Shown here: one piece after another, positions 1-6,180 of the stretch | How positions within the stretch are numbered: the stretch's first letter is position 1 | Layout: the number at the start of each line of letters is the position of its first letter | From: Nitrospinaceae bacterium | GTDB taxonomy: Bacteria > Nitrospinota > Nitrospinia > Nitrospinales > VA-1 | Assembly: GCA_012961055.1 (NCBI GenBank) | Contig: DUAA01000170.1 | Location: 10,031-19,312, forward strand | Reading direction: 5' to 3' | DNA: 9,282 bases | Notes under the pieces: generated by a model | Told to the model about the DNA's origin: nothing | The model's database searches: none | The model's input: only the letters and a program-made list of their open reading frames with translations | Made by a program: the position numbers and the translations under genes

Positions 1-83
1 ATATGGGTTAAGCTGGAATTTCCTGAGGTTTTTCAATTGATTCTGATTTTAATCACTCGGAGGGCCCCCGTCAAGCTCTGTCA

Positions 84-824
84 TTAATGAGCTGTGAAAC
101 CACCATCTACTGGAAGCACCGTGCCCGTAACAAAAGAAGATTCATCGCTGGCTAAAAAGAGGCAGGCATTTGCCACATCTTCCGGTGTCCCAAATCGGCC
201 TATTGGGTAATCCTTGCTCCACTCCTGCATCAGCGCTTCATCGTTCATGAGGTCGGAGGTCATATCTGTTTTTATCAGGCCGGGACAAACTGAGTTGGAA
301 CGGATGGAATAACTGCCATATTCAACTGCTATGGACCGGCTGAACTGGTTCAAAGCTCCTTTGGAGATATTGTAAGTCGCTACCTGAGGCACGGCGATGA
401 TACCGAGGATGGAGCTAATATGAATGATACTCCCATGTTTTTGCTGCATCATCACCGGAAGCACCTTTTGGGTCAACTGAAAAGCTGCTTTCACATTCAC
501 GTTCATCATTTCATCATACTGATCATTAGAAATCTCGTGTAGGGGAGCTCCTTTGAAGATACCCGCATTGTTGACCAGTATGTCGATGCGATTACATGTA
601 TTCAGAGTTTCCTGAACCAACCGATCGAGGTCTTCACGTCTAGTCATATCCCCCTGAACTGTCAGAGCTTTAGAACCCAGCTTTTGGGCCGTTTCCTCCA
701 GCCTCTGTTTTCTTCGACCAAATAAAACGACATTGGCGCCTTCCCGATAAAAGGCCTGGGCGCAGGCTTCGCCTATTCCCGATCCTCCGCCAGTAATGAT
801 GGCTGTTTTATTGGCTAGTCTCAT
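84..824 (-). CDS. Short-chain dehydrogenase/reductase, FabG-like
   Basis: This is a 246-aa classical SDR, the usual size for the family, likely a cytoplasmic NAD(P)H-dependent oxidoreductase acting on a carbonyl/hydroxyl pair. The Rossmann glycine motif TGGGSGIG is at residues 11-18, NNAG at 85-88, and the catalytic tetrad N110, S138, Y151 and K155 (YNISK) is complete. The C-terminal PVDGG motif near residues 239-243 is typical. Two arginines (R37, R38) after the second beta strand suggest, by family rule, a preference for NADP(H). The ATG at 822-824 is preceded by a weak AGAG ribosome site and the stop is TAA. It is divergent from the gene at 965 and its downstream neighbour lies outside the window. 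Sequence alone does not separate a fatty-acid 3-oxoacyl-ACP reductase from other SDRs such as sugar, alcohol or hydroxyacyl-CoA dehydrogenases. The family call is secure; the substrate is unknown. Confidence 0.93.
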   Translation of the reverse strand: MRLANKTAIITGGGSGIGEACAQAFYREGANVVLFGRRKQRLEETAQKLGSKALTVQGDMTRREDLDRLVQETLNTCNRIDILVNNAGIFKGAPLHEISNDQYDEMMNVNVKAAFQLTQKVLPVMMQQKHGSIIHISSILGIIAVPQVATYNISKGALNQFSRSIAVEYGSYSIRSNSVCPGLIKTDMTSDLMNDEALMQEWSKDYPIGRFGTPEDVANACLFLASDESSFVTGTVLPVDGGFTAH

Positions 825-864
825 TTCATTCTCTAAAGATTAAAGTTTGGAGCTAAGAAGTATG

Positions 865-870
865 TATAAT
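865..870 (+). promoter_or_regulatory. Candidate -10 element (TATAAT) in divergent spacer
   Basis: A perfect TATAAT hexamer lies in the 140-nt spacer between the divergent SDR and the small membrane protein. No convincing TTGACA-like -35 sits 16-18 nt upstream; the nearest T-rich sequences are TTAAAG (840-845) and TTTGGA (846-851), at poor spacing. If used, it would give the membrane-protein mRNA a leader of roughly 85-90 nt. The spacer is AT-rich, so a chance match is quite possible. Confidence 0.25.
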
Positions 871-964
871 AAGGCTTAGTATTTTTACCATAGTAATCCA
901 AATTTCACAGTTTTTGCCAGTTGAATCGAAGCGAATGTTATTTATCAGTCAGTAGGGTTCATTC

Positions 965-1216
965 ATGAAATATGCATATTATGGCTTTGGGGCTTTTATA
1001 GGTTTTGTTTGCGGAATGGGGATCAATCTTATTTTTTATTGGTTGGACCAATCTGGAGTGAAGTTTGCTACTTATCTTATCAATAACTTCGGCTTTTTGG
1101 GAGAATACTTTCTTGAGTTGATAAACGCTTTACCTATTATAGGGGCAGCATTAGGAATTGTTTTAATCAAACTCCTTTTTAACCGAGAATTGACTGAAAG
1201 AAGCGATGGTCACTAG
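965..1216 (+). CDS. Small two-TM membrane protein, unknown function
   Basis: The product is 83 aa and I do not recognise its family. Two hydrophobic spans are visible, at about residues 5-27 (glycine- and aromatic-rich) and 52-72, separated by a more amphipathic stretch around 33-50. The tail (NRELTERSDGH) is short and polar. A small hairpin-type inner-membrane protein is the simplest reading. The ATG at 965 is preceded by AGGG about 8 nt upstream, a reasonable ribosome site, and the codon pattern is uniform with its neighbours. It is followed by a 173-nt spacer before the 68-aa gene of the two-component operon, so cotranscription is possible but not shown. No motif assigns a transport or signalling role. 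Confidence 0.7.
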   Translation: MKYAYYGFGAFIGFVCGMGINLIFYWLDQSGVKFATYLINNFGFLGEYFLELINALPIIGAALGIVLIKLLFNRELTERSDGH

Positions 1217-1290
1217 GCGCGGGGCCAATATCGAATTAATTTTTCTGGCAAGTAATAATTTGCTTTTGTCTGACCGGTTTTTACTTATTT

Positions 1291-1310
1291 CCTCCCATGA
1301 GAGTGGGTGG
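1291..1310. repeat. Imperfect inverted repeat upstream of the two-component operon
   Basis: CCTCCCA (1291-1297) and TGGGTGG (1304-1310) form an interrupted palindrome with one T-T mismatch and a 6-nt centre. It lies about 80 nt before the first gene of the regulator/kinase operon and about 75 nt after the small membrane-protein gene. No T-tract follows, so it is a poor terminator. It could be a regulator-binding site or chance. Confidence 0.25.
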
Positions 1311-1389
1311 AAAGGTTGTATTGGTACTTCAACGACTGGCAATTAGTGATAGAATAACCAGGGAAACAATTGTCGTTTAGGGTTGATAA

Positions 1390-1596
1390 ATGAGTAAAAA
1401 ATTTAATGATAATATTTTAAAGGCCTTAGAAAGCTCTGAGGAGGCAGTGAAGATATGTAAACAGGCTATGATTGACGCCAACGATGAAAGTTGCAGAGCC
1501 ATGTATTCCGCGATCCAAAAAGATTGTGAAAAGCATGTTGAAATGTTGAAAGGAGAGATAGAACTTCACAAAGTACAAAAGAAGTGGGATGGCTAA
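1390..1596 (+). CDS. 68-aa helical protein coupled to a two-component system
   Basis: I do not recognise this 68-aa protein as a named family. It is charged, has no signal peptide or TM segment, and lacks proline, as expected of two long helices (about residues 4-29 and 32-65) folded as a hairpin. Potential metal ligands cluster in it: C23, C35, C46, H49, E51, E56, E58 and H60. The DCEKH segment at 45-49 loosely recalls the ExxH-type helices of ferritin/rubrerythrin-like bundles, but this is only a resemblance. Its TAA stop (1594-1596) is immediately followed by the ATG of the response regulator with zero spacing, so the two are almost certainly cotranscribed and probably translationally coupled. 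Inference: an accessory, ligand-binding or redox/metal-linked partner of the downstream system. A chance small conserved passenger is the alternative. Confidence 0.75.
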   Translation: MSKKFNDNILKALESSEEAVKICKQAMIDANDESCRAMYSAIQKDCEKHVEMLKGEIELHKVQKKWDG

Positions 1597-2265
1597 ATGC
1601 GTATTTTGATTGTAGAAGATGAAAAAAAAGTTGCTGCTTTCATAAAGAAAGGTCTTGAAGAGGAAACGTACGCAGTGGATGTTGCGGTCGATGGGGAAGA
1701 GGGACTACTCTTCGGCGAGCAGAATCAGTATGACCTAATCATTCTGGACCTCATGCTTCCAAAAATTAACGGGCTGGAAGTTTTATCGATCCTGAGAGAA
1801 AAGAAAGTCGAAACGTCCATTCTCCTCCTTACAGCTAAAGATTCTGTTGAAGATAAAGTCGCAGGGCTCAACAAAGGAGCCGACGATTACCTAACCAAGC
1901 CATTTGCATTTTCAGAACTTTTGGCCAGAATTCGTGTCCTGTTTAGAAGAGGGAAAGCCGAAGTCCAGACGACATTGGGGATCGCTGACTTGACTCTGGA
2001 TCTTGTCAGCCACAAGGTGAAACGTGAAAATGAAGAAATCGAACTCACCGGGAAAGAATACAGCCTTCTCGAATATTTCATGCGAAATCAAGGGAAAGTG
2101 TTGACCCGAACGATGATCGCCGAACATGTATGGGATTATAACTTTGATACGTTTACCAATGTGATCGATGTTTACGTCAACCATTTGAGAAAAAAAATTG
2201 ATAAAAATTACTCGCAAAAACTTTTGCATACCCTTCGGGGCGTAGGATACGTAATGAAAGAATAG
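1597..2265 (+). CDS. OmpR/PhoB-family response regulator (CusR-like)
   Basis: The 222-aa protein has the standard two-domain layout. An N-terminal receiver (about 1-115) has the acidic pair E7/D8, phosphoacceptor D51 (in LDLMLP), switch T79 and K101 (in TKPF). A C-terminal winged-helix DNA-binding domain (about 127-220) has the recognition-helix region VIDVYVNHLRKKI and the final RGVGYV turn. All phosphotransfer residues are present, so it should be a normal phosphorylation-activated transcription factor. Length and receiver details are closest, from memory, to the CusR/CopR/heavy-metal subgroup. The ATG directly follows the stop of the 68-aa gene. The partner kinase begins 2 nt after this gene's TAG. 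Target genes cannot be read from the window; autoregulation is common in the family but not demonstrated here. Confidence 0.95.
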   Translation: MRILIVEDEKKVAAFIKKGLEEETYAVDVAVDGEEGLLFGEQNQYDLIILDLMLPKINGLEVLSILREKKVETSILLLTAKDSVEDKVAGLNKGADDYLTKPFAFSELLARIRVLFRRGKAEVQTTLGIADLTLDLVSHKVKRENEEIELTGKEYSLLEYFMRNQGKVLTRTMIAEHVWDYNFDTFTNVIDVYVNHLRKKIDKNYSQKLLHTLRGVGYVMKE

Positions 2266-2267
2266 CC

Positions 2268-3683
2268 ATGGCTTTCAAATCCATTCGGTCCAGATTGACG
2301 GCTTGGTACGTCACATTATTGGGCGCCATCCTTGTTATATTCAGCATTTTTCTTGACTACTTTCTTTCCAAAAGACTTTACGAAAGTGTCGACAACTCTT
2401 TGGCTGTTTCGGCTACGGTTGTTGCCACCTCTGCGAGAATGAGATATCGTTCTCCCGTGCCCGGACTCGATCAAATTTTTGAGGAGTTTCTAGAAGTGCG
2501 GAACCTCAATAAATTTTATCGTATCTATGATGGTTCTGGCAATGTGGGGTCCCGATCCAGCAACATCAATGCTTCTCAGTTCCCATTATCCGAAGTGGCT
2601 TATGCTGATGCCCTAAAGGGGAACAACACCTACGAAACATTTCTGGTGGATGGCAAACACCCCATTCGGGTCATCACCATGCCCATCATTATCGAAAAAA
2701 AATTGGCCAACCTAGTACAGGTAGGGACTTCCTTGGATGCGGTACAGGGAACTCTAAAAAATCTAAGGATTCTCCTGTTTGCGGCTGTCCCCTCTGTACT
2801 TGTTCTGGCAGCGTTGTTTGCACGGTTCATGGCTCGGCGGGCTTTAAAACCGATCTCCAAAATCATTCAAACTGCTCGAAATATTGGCAAAGGTCGTGAG
2901 TTGAGTCAGCGCATGCCAGTGCTAAAAATTCAGGACGAGCTTGGCCAGTTGACACTTACCTTTAATGAGATGATGGATCGCCTGGAAAATTCTTTTGTCC
3001 AAATGCGCCAATTTAGTAGTGATGCTTCGCATGAGTTGAGAACGCCACTTACAGTTTTGAAAGGCCAGAATGAACTGGTATTGAGCAAACCGCGTGAACT
3101 CGAAGAGTATCAGGACGTGATTGTCAGTAATCTTGAAGAGATCAACTATATGTCAAAAGTCCTAGAAGACTTGTTCATTCTTTCCAAATCAGATGAGAAT
3201 CAGATTCTCTTAAATTGCAAACGGATGGATCTCCGCGACCTGGTTGACGAAGTTTGTAAACACGCTGAAGTGTTAGCCGGCGAAAAAGATATCCGTATTA
3301 TTATTGCGTGCCTTGAATCTGTGAAAATTAATGGAGATGAAGTACGGCTTCGACAAATGATTTGGAATATTCTTCACAATGGTATCAAATACACCCAGCT
3401 CAGAGGAGAGTTGAAAGTTTCTTTACGTGATGAGGGTGAGTTTGCCCTGCTATCGATACAGGATACGGGTATTGGAATACCCAAAAACGACCTGCCATCT
3501 ATTTTTAATAGGTTTTACCGAGTAGATAAAGCTAGGTCACGAGACGAAGGGGGTAGCGGCCTCGGACTCAGTATCTGCAAGTATATTGCCGAAGCTCACA
3601 AAGGTAGGATCGATGTAGAAAGCAAACTTAGCGTTGGTTCCTGCTTCAAAATCCGCATTCCCACTCTGGGTGGTGCCAAATAG
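2268..3683 (+). CDS. HAMP-containing sensor histidine kinase (CusS-like)
   Basis: This 471-aa inner-membrane kinase pairs with the regulator just upstream. TM1 spans about residues 12-33 and TM2 about 166-187, enclosing a roughly 130-residue periplasmic sensor region. A HAMP linker follows (about 188-242). The H-box is at 249-260 with phosphorylated H255 in SHELRTP. The ATPase domain has an N-box with N367 and N371, G1 DTGIGIP (399-405), an F-box around FNRFYR (413-418) and G2 GGSGLGL (428-434). Every catalytic box is intact. Size and layout match the family usually annotated as heavy-metal sensor kinases. However, the periplasmic part has no cysteines and only one histidine (H131), so metal sensing is not supported by obvious ligands. 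Two nucleotides separate it from the regulator stop, implying coupled translation. The signal it detects is unknown. Confidence 0.94.
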   Translation: MAFKSIRSRLTAWYVTLLGAILVIFSIFLDYFLSKRLYESVDNSLAVSATVVATSARMRYRSPVPGLDQIFEEFLEVRNLNKFYRIYDGSGNVGSRSSNINASQFPLSEVAYADALKGNNTYETFLVDGKHPIRVITMPIIIEKKLANLVQVGTSLDAVQGTLKNLRILLFAAVPSVLVLAALFARFMARRALKPISKIIQTARNIGKGRELSQRMPVLKIQDELGQLTLTFNEMMDRLENSFVQMRQFSSDASHELRTPLTVLKGQNELVLSKPRELEEYQDVIVSNLEEINYMSKVLEDLFILSKSDENQILLNCKRMDLRDLVDEVCKHAEVLAGEKDIRIIIACLESVKINGDEVRLRQMIWNILHNGIKYTQLRGELKVSLRDEGEFALLSIQDTGIGIPKNDLPSIFNRFYRVDKARSRDEGGSGLGLSICKYIAEAHKGRIDVESKLSVGSCFKIRIPTLGGAK

Positions 3684-3713
3684 AAATAGCAATATAAAGT
3701 GATTACATACTGG

Positions 3714-3733
3714 TCCCACGCCTAGTTGTGGGA
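3714..3733 (+). terminator. Candidate terminator hairpin after the two-component operon
   Basis: TCCCAC (3714-3719) pairs perfectly with GTGGGA (3728-3733), extendable inward by one G-T pair, leaving a loop of about 6 nt. It begins 30 nt after the kinase stop. The following sequence is T-rich but interrupted, with its best T-run (GTTTTT) about 12 nt further on, so an intrinsic terminator is plausible but not textbook. Confidence 0.35.
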
Positions 3734-3819
3734 TTGGATTATTATGTTTTTAATTTGGGTGTAGTTTTCAGAGCGTGAATTCCTATTTTCTTTCCAAATC
3801 TACTTTGTTTAAAGTTGTC

Positions 3820-3878
3820 TCCGATCATGAACACAAAATTTAAATCAGGGAAAAACCCTGATTATCAAATTGATCGGA
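3820..3878. repeat. Nested inverted repeat (compound hairpin)
   Basis: Two perfect 8-bp stems are nested. The outer one is TCCGATCA (3820-3827) with TGATCGGA (3871-3878). The inner one is AATCAGGG (3843-3850) with CCCTGATT (3856-3863), closing on an AAAAA loop. Between them ATTT (3838-3841) can pair with AAAT (3867-3870), leaving a 10-nt bulge on one side only. No clean T-tract follows on the plus strand. On the minus strand the inner stem is followed by TAAATTTTG, so it could act as a distal terminator for the SH3 gene about 120 nt away. A structured RNA or a REP-like element are alternatives. Confidence 0.5.
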
Positions 3879-3982
3879 AAAAAATAAAGAGTTTTTATGG
3901 GTGACAAAAAGGAAGAAGCGTAGAGTAAGTTGTAGTTCTTGCCCTAATTAAGGTGCAGATCTTTCGGCACTCGATCGTGGAG

Positions 3983-4429
3983 TTATTGAATCCAGATGAG
4001 GGGTCTGTATATCCAAGCTTTATCGCCTGCTGCATCTTCGATTTGAACCCAATTATCTTTTACTTTTAGAACTTTCATGGAAAAAAACTTGTCCATAGGT
4101 GCCCAACTTACTTTTGGGAATTTGGTGCCGGGACCCTCCCTAAGATTGGTTTGATCGTTTTTTATAACCGCGCATTTATATTTCTGAGTGGTGAGGGGAG
4201 CGTGGACCCAGTATTCATCGCCATCTAAATCTTGCACCTGTTTCCAGTTATTTTTGGTTCTTAAAAGTTTAAAGGGCATGTATTTGAAAACCTCCCAGCG
4301 TTTTTCGTAGTTCGTGCCAGGACCTTTTCTTAAATTGGCTCTCTCATTTTTGATGCAAAGAGACACCGCAGGACTTGCTACGGTAAGAACCAGAATGAAA
4401 ATAATTATTGAGGTTTTCGTTTTTGTCAT
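3983..4429 (-). CDS. Exported tandem bacterial SH3-like repeat protein
   Basis: From the ATG at 4427-4429 the product is 148 aa. A basic start (MTKTKT) leads into a hydrophobic core at about residues 8-18 and small residues around 18-23, a good Sec signal peptide. The -1 residue before C25 is Leu, so it is not a convincing lipobox. Two SH3-like repeats follow, at about 25-84 and 86-148. Each carries the hallmark NLR-GPGT motif (32-39 and 95-102) and a late NW...V/I...W segment (61-74 and 126-139). Each repeat also begins near a cysteine (C25, C86), which could form a disulfide. Such domains bind peptidoglycan or protein partners in the envelope, but there is no catalytic domain. The frame stays open upstream to ATG 4492 and TTG 4498, but those starts would bury the signal peptide 21-23 residues in. 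The ribosome site before the chosen ATG is weak. Partner and exact role are unknown. Confidence 0.85.
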   Translation of the reverse strand: MTKTKTSIIIFILVLTVASPAVSLCIKNERANLRKGPGTNYEKRWEVFKYMPFKLLRTKNNWKQVQDLDGDEYWVHAPLTTQKYKCAVIKNDQTNLREGPGTKFPKVSWAPMDKFFSMKVLKVKDNWVQIEDAAGDKAWIYRPLIWIQ

Positions 4430-4774
4430 GGTACTTGTATTGCGTCGATTCGTGTATGGGTCGATGAAATATTTTCTGCTTTTTTCTGTCATACTCAAAA
4501 ACGAACAATCCGCAGAAAATGGCTCCGCAAGTCATGACTGCCTGAAGCAGGAAACAGGAGGTGCCAGCAGATTGATTGATTTTCTGGTAACCCTTTAGGT
4601 GAGGGAAAAATATTTTTTACATTTGCTCGCCTACTCTTAGCATATCAAATAATTTCGGCTTGATCCGATTTTTATTTTTTCTGGTTTTAATATTCCGTTT
4701 AGGGGCAAGTTAGGTTTGTTTTATTATAAACAGACATTATTAAATGGTTTCACTTCAATAAAAGGGAAGGGCTC
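4430..4774. other. AT-rich divergent spacer (345 nt)
   Basis: This region separates the divergently transcribed SH3 gene and the glycosyltransferase gene and should contain both promoters. I found TAATAT at 4688-4693 and TATAAA at 4725-4730 on the plus strand as possible -10 elements, but neither has a well-spaced -35. No gene-like small frame is evident on either strand, apart from the upstream extension of the SH3 reading frame to 4498. Confidence 0.5.
4761..4770 (+). promoter_or_regulatory. Strong ribosome binding site deciding a TTG start
   Basis: The purine-rich run AAAGGGAAGG ends 4 nt before the TTG at 4775. No ATG or GTG start exists in this frame until M42, after the TM segment and at the very start of the catalytic domain. 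This Shine-Dalgarno-like run therefore supports the TTG as the real initiation codon. Confidence 0.65.
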
Positions 4775-5908
4775 TTGTTACTTATATTGACATTACTACA
4801 ATTTATTTTAATTTCGGGTGTAATTGTTTACCTGACTGTGAATATAATTTATCTGGTTCGCCTAGACCCTGTTTCCCATGCATTGGATGACCTGCCGATG
4901 ATTTCAGTATGTGTTCCGGCGCGAAATGAAGAGCGTGGTATTGGAATTTGTCTGGAATCTCTTTTAAAGCAAGATTACCCTCAGTTTGAAGTGATTGCGG
5001 TGAACGACCACTCGACCGATTCGACGGGTGAAGTGATTCGAAATTTGGCAGAAAAAAATTCCCGATTGATCGCGCTGGAAGGAGATGATCTTCCTAATGG
5101 ATGGTTGGGAAAGCCGTTTGCTCTGTATCAGGCTTTTAAGAAGGCAAAGGGCGATATACTTTTATTTACCGATGCCGATCCTGTTTTTGAACCGCATGCG
5201 TTGCGTACCGCTGTTAATACCATGCGGGAACGTAAATTAGATGCGTTAACGTTGATGCCCAAATCAGAGTTTGGTTCGTTTTGGGAGAGGGCGGTGCAGC
5301 CGGTGATATTTGGGTTCATTGCTTCTTTAACACGCTTTAAAAATGTAAATGATCCGGACCACAAAAGCGCAATGGGATTCGGGGTGTTTCTCATGTTAAA
5401 ACGTTCGGTTTACGAAGCTATCGGCGGACACGAGAGTGGTAAGGCAGATGTTCTGGAAGATGTGTTGATCGCTAAGCGGATAAAAAAACATGGATTCAAG
5501 CTTCTTGTTGCCGATGCCAAACAACTGATTTCCATCCGCATGTATTTTGGGTTTCGGGAAATCTGGGTAGGCTGGCGGAAGAATATGTTCCTGGCTATGA
5601 ACAGGTCGGTGACCCGTGCCTTATATTTTTTGTTCGTGGTGCTCACTTTTTTGTTGACCCCTTATCTGATTCTGATCTGGAACGTGATGGCTGGAACCGG
5701 TGTGTTGTGGACAGGACTCGCCCTAATCGGAGCACTGATGGTTTCTGCCGCGGCGATTAAAACCTGCGATGAATTGGGATTGGACAGGATAAATGCCTGT
5801 CTGTTCCCGATAGGCGCTGTGGTAATGGCAGCCATCATGATGAACTCCATGATCCAGGTGCTGGTTTTTTCCCGTACCGAGTGGCGGGGCAGGGTTTACC
5901 CCTCATAA
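4775..5908 (+). CDS. Membrane family 2 glycosyltransferase (CrtQ/HpnB-like)
   Basis: The 377-aa protein starts with TTG behind a strong ribosome site. A TM helix (about 4-27) is followed by a GT-A catalytic domain (about 42-270) and three C-terminal TM segments (about 283-305, 308-328, 341-364). Family motifs include VPARNEE (48-54), the nucleotide-binding segment VNDHSTDST (76-84), WLGKPFAL (110-117), the DxD-type TDAD (132-135) and EDVLIAKRIK (228-237), which holds the likely catalytic acid/base. The QxxRW motif of processive synthases is absent; RMY plus W264/W267 occupy that region instead. This pattern, with NDPDHKSAMGFG (192-203), is what I associate with GT2 enzymes acting on lipids such as carotenoids or hopanoids. 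No carotenoid or hopanoid gene is nearby, so the acceptor is unknown; a sugar-nucleotide donor at the cytoplasmic membrane face is inferred. It appears monocistronic. Confidence 0.88.
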   Translation: MLLILTLLQFILISGVIVYLTVNIIYLVRLDPVSHALDDLPMISVCVPARNEERGIGICLESLLKQDYPQFEVIAVNDHSTDSTGEVIRNLAEKNSRLIALEGDDLPNGWLGKPFALYQAFKKAKGDILLFTDADPVFEPHALRTAVNTMRERKLDALTLMPKSEFGSFWERAVQPVIFGFIASLTRFKNVNDPDHKSAMGFGVFLMLKRSVYEAIGGHESGKADVLEDVLIAKRIKKHGFKLLVADAKQLISIRMYFGFREIWVGWRKNMFLAMNRSVTRALYFLFVVLTFLLTPYLILIWNVMAGTGVLWTGLALIGALMVSAAAIKTCDELGLDRINACLFPIGAVVMAAIMMNSMIQVLVFSRTEWRGRVYPS

Positions 5909-5930
5909 AAGAGTTTTAGTTTCAGCTAAT

Positions 5931-6055
5931 TCAGGGTAATTTGTTATACAAAAAAAAGAATTCTGAAAGAATATCTTCTGGATCAACTTTGTCGCCGCCC
6001 ATAATACTTTTCTTGCCGCTTCATTAGAAATGTCTTTAGTTGTCATTTGTTCCAT
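5931..6055 (-). pseudogene. Probable small gene with a 1-nt frameshift
   Basis: Two minus-strand frames join into one protein-like sequence if one A is added to the AAAA run at 6008-6011. The first part, from ATG 6055 (or ATG 6046), reads MTTKDISNEAARK from the second Met. The second part, in the -1 frame, reads SIMGGDKVDPEDILSEF and continues to FLYNKLP and a TGA at 5931-5933. The repaired product is 38 aa from ATG 6046, or 41 aa from ATG 6055. AAGGA lies about 10 nt before ATG 6046. Without the repair the first frame runs on to a TGA at 5903-5905, giving 50 aa with a less plausible tail that overlaps the glycosyltransferase end. The first frame is also open and protein-like upstream (YEYIKYIQHEETKE) but has no start codon there. 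This suggests either a decayed longer gene or a sequence error. I do not recognise the family. Confidence 0.45.
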
Positions 6056-6180
6056 TTCCTTAGTTTCTTCGTGTTGGATATACTTAATATATTCGTAGGA
6101 CCTTATTTTTTGATTAGGTTAGATATTGCAGATACATTTGAAGGGGTAACAACATTGATTGTTTAACGGGCACCGAACTG

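Larger units (their letters stand above)
3684..3982. other. Convergent spacer between sensor kinase and SH3 gene
   Basis: This 299-nt AT-rich gap between convergent genes holds the candidate kinase terminator hairpin (3714-3733) and the nested inverted repeat (3820-3878). The only other open stretch I noticed is a 25-codon frame (3827-3904, plus) lying across the repeat. It has no ribosome site and I do not call it a gene. Confidence 0.6.

Noticed and set aside
1297..1380. 27-codon plus-strand frame before the 68-aa gene
   Set aside because: No ribosome site, and its start falls inside the 1291-1310 palindrome; nothing distinguishes it from chance.
3827..3904. 25-codon plus-strand frame starting at an ATG after the kinase gene
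   Set aside because: No ribosome site, short, and its sequence is largely dictated by the nested inverted repeat it overlaps.
4430..4498. Extended N-terminus for the SH3 protein (ATG 4492 or TTG 4498)
   Set aside because: It would place the signal peptide internally; the ATG at 4429 gives a normal N-terminal signal sequence.
4314..4598. 94-codon plus-strand frame opposite the SH3 gene start
   Set aside because: Antisense to a gene with clear signal peptide and SH3 motifs; the translation looks like a reverse-strand shadow.
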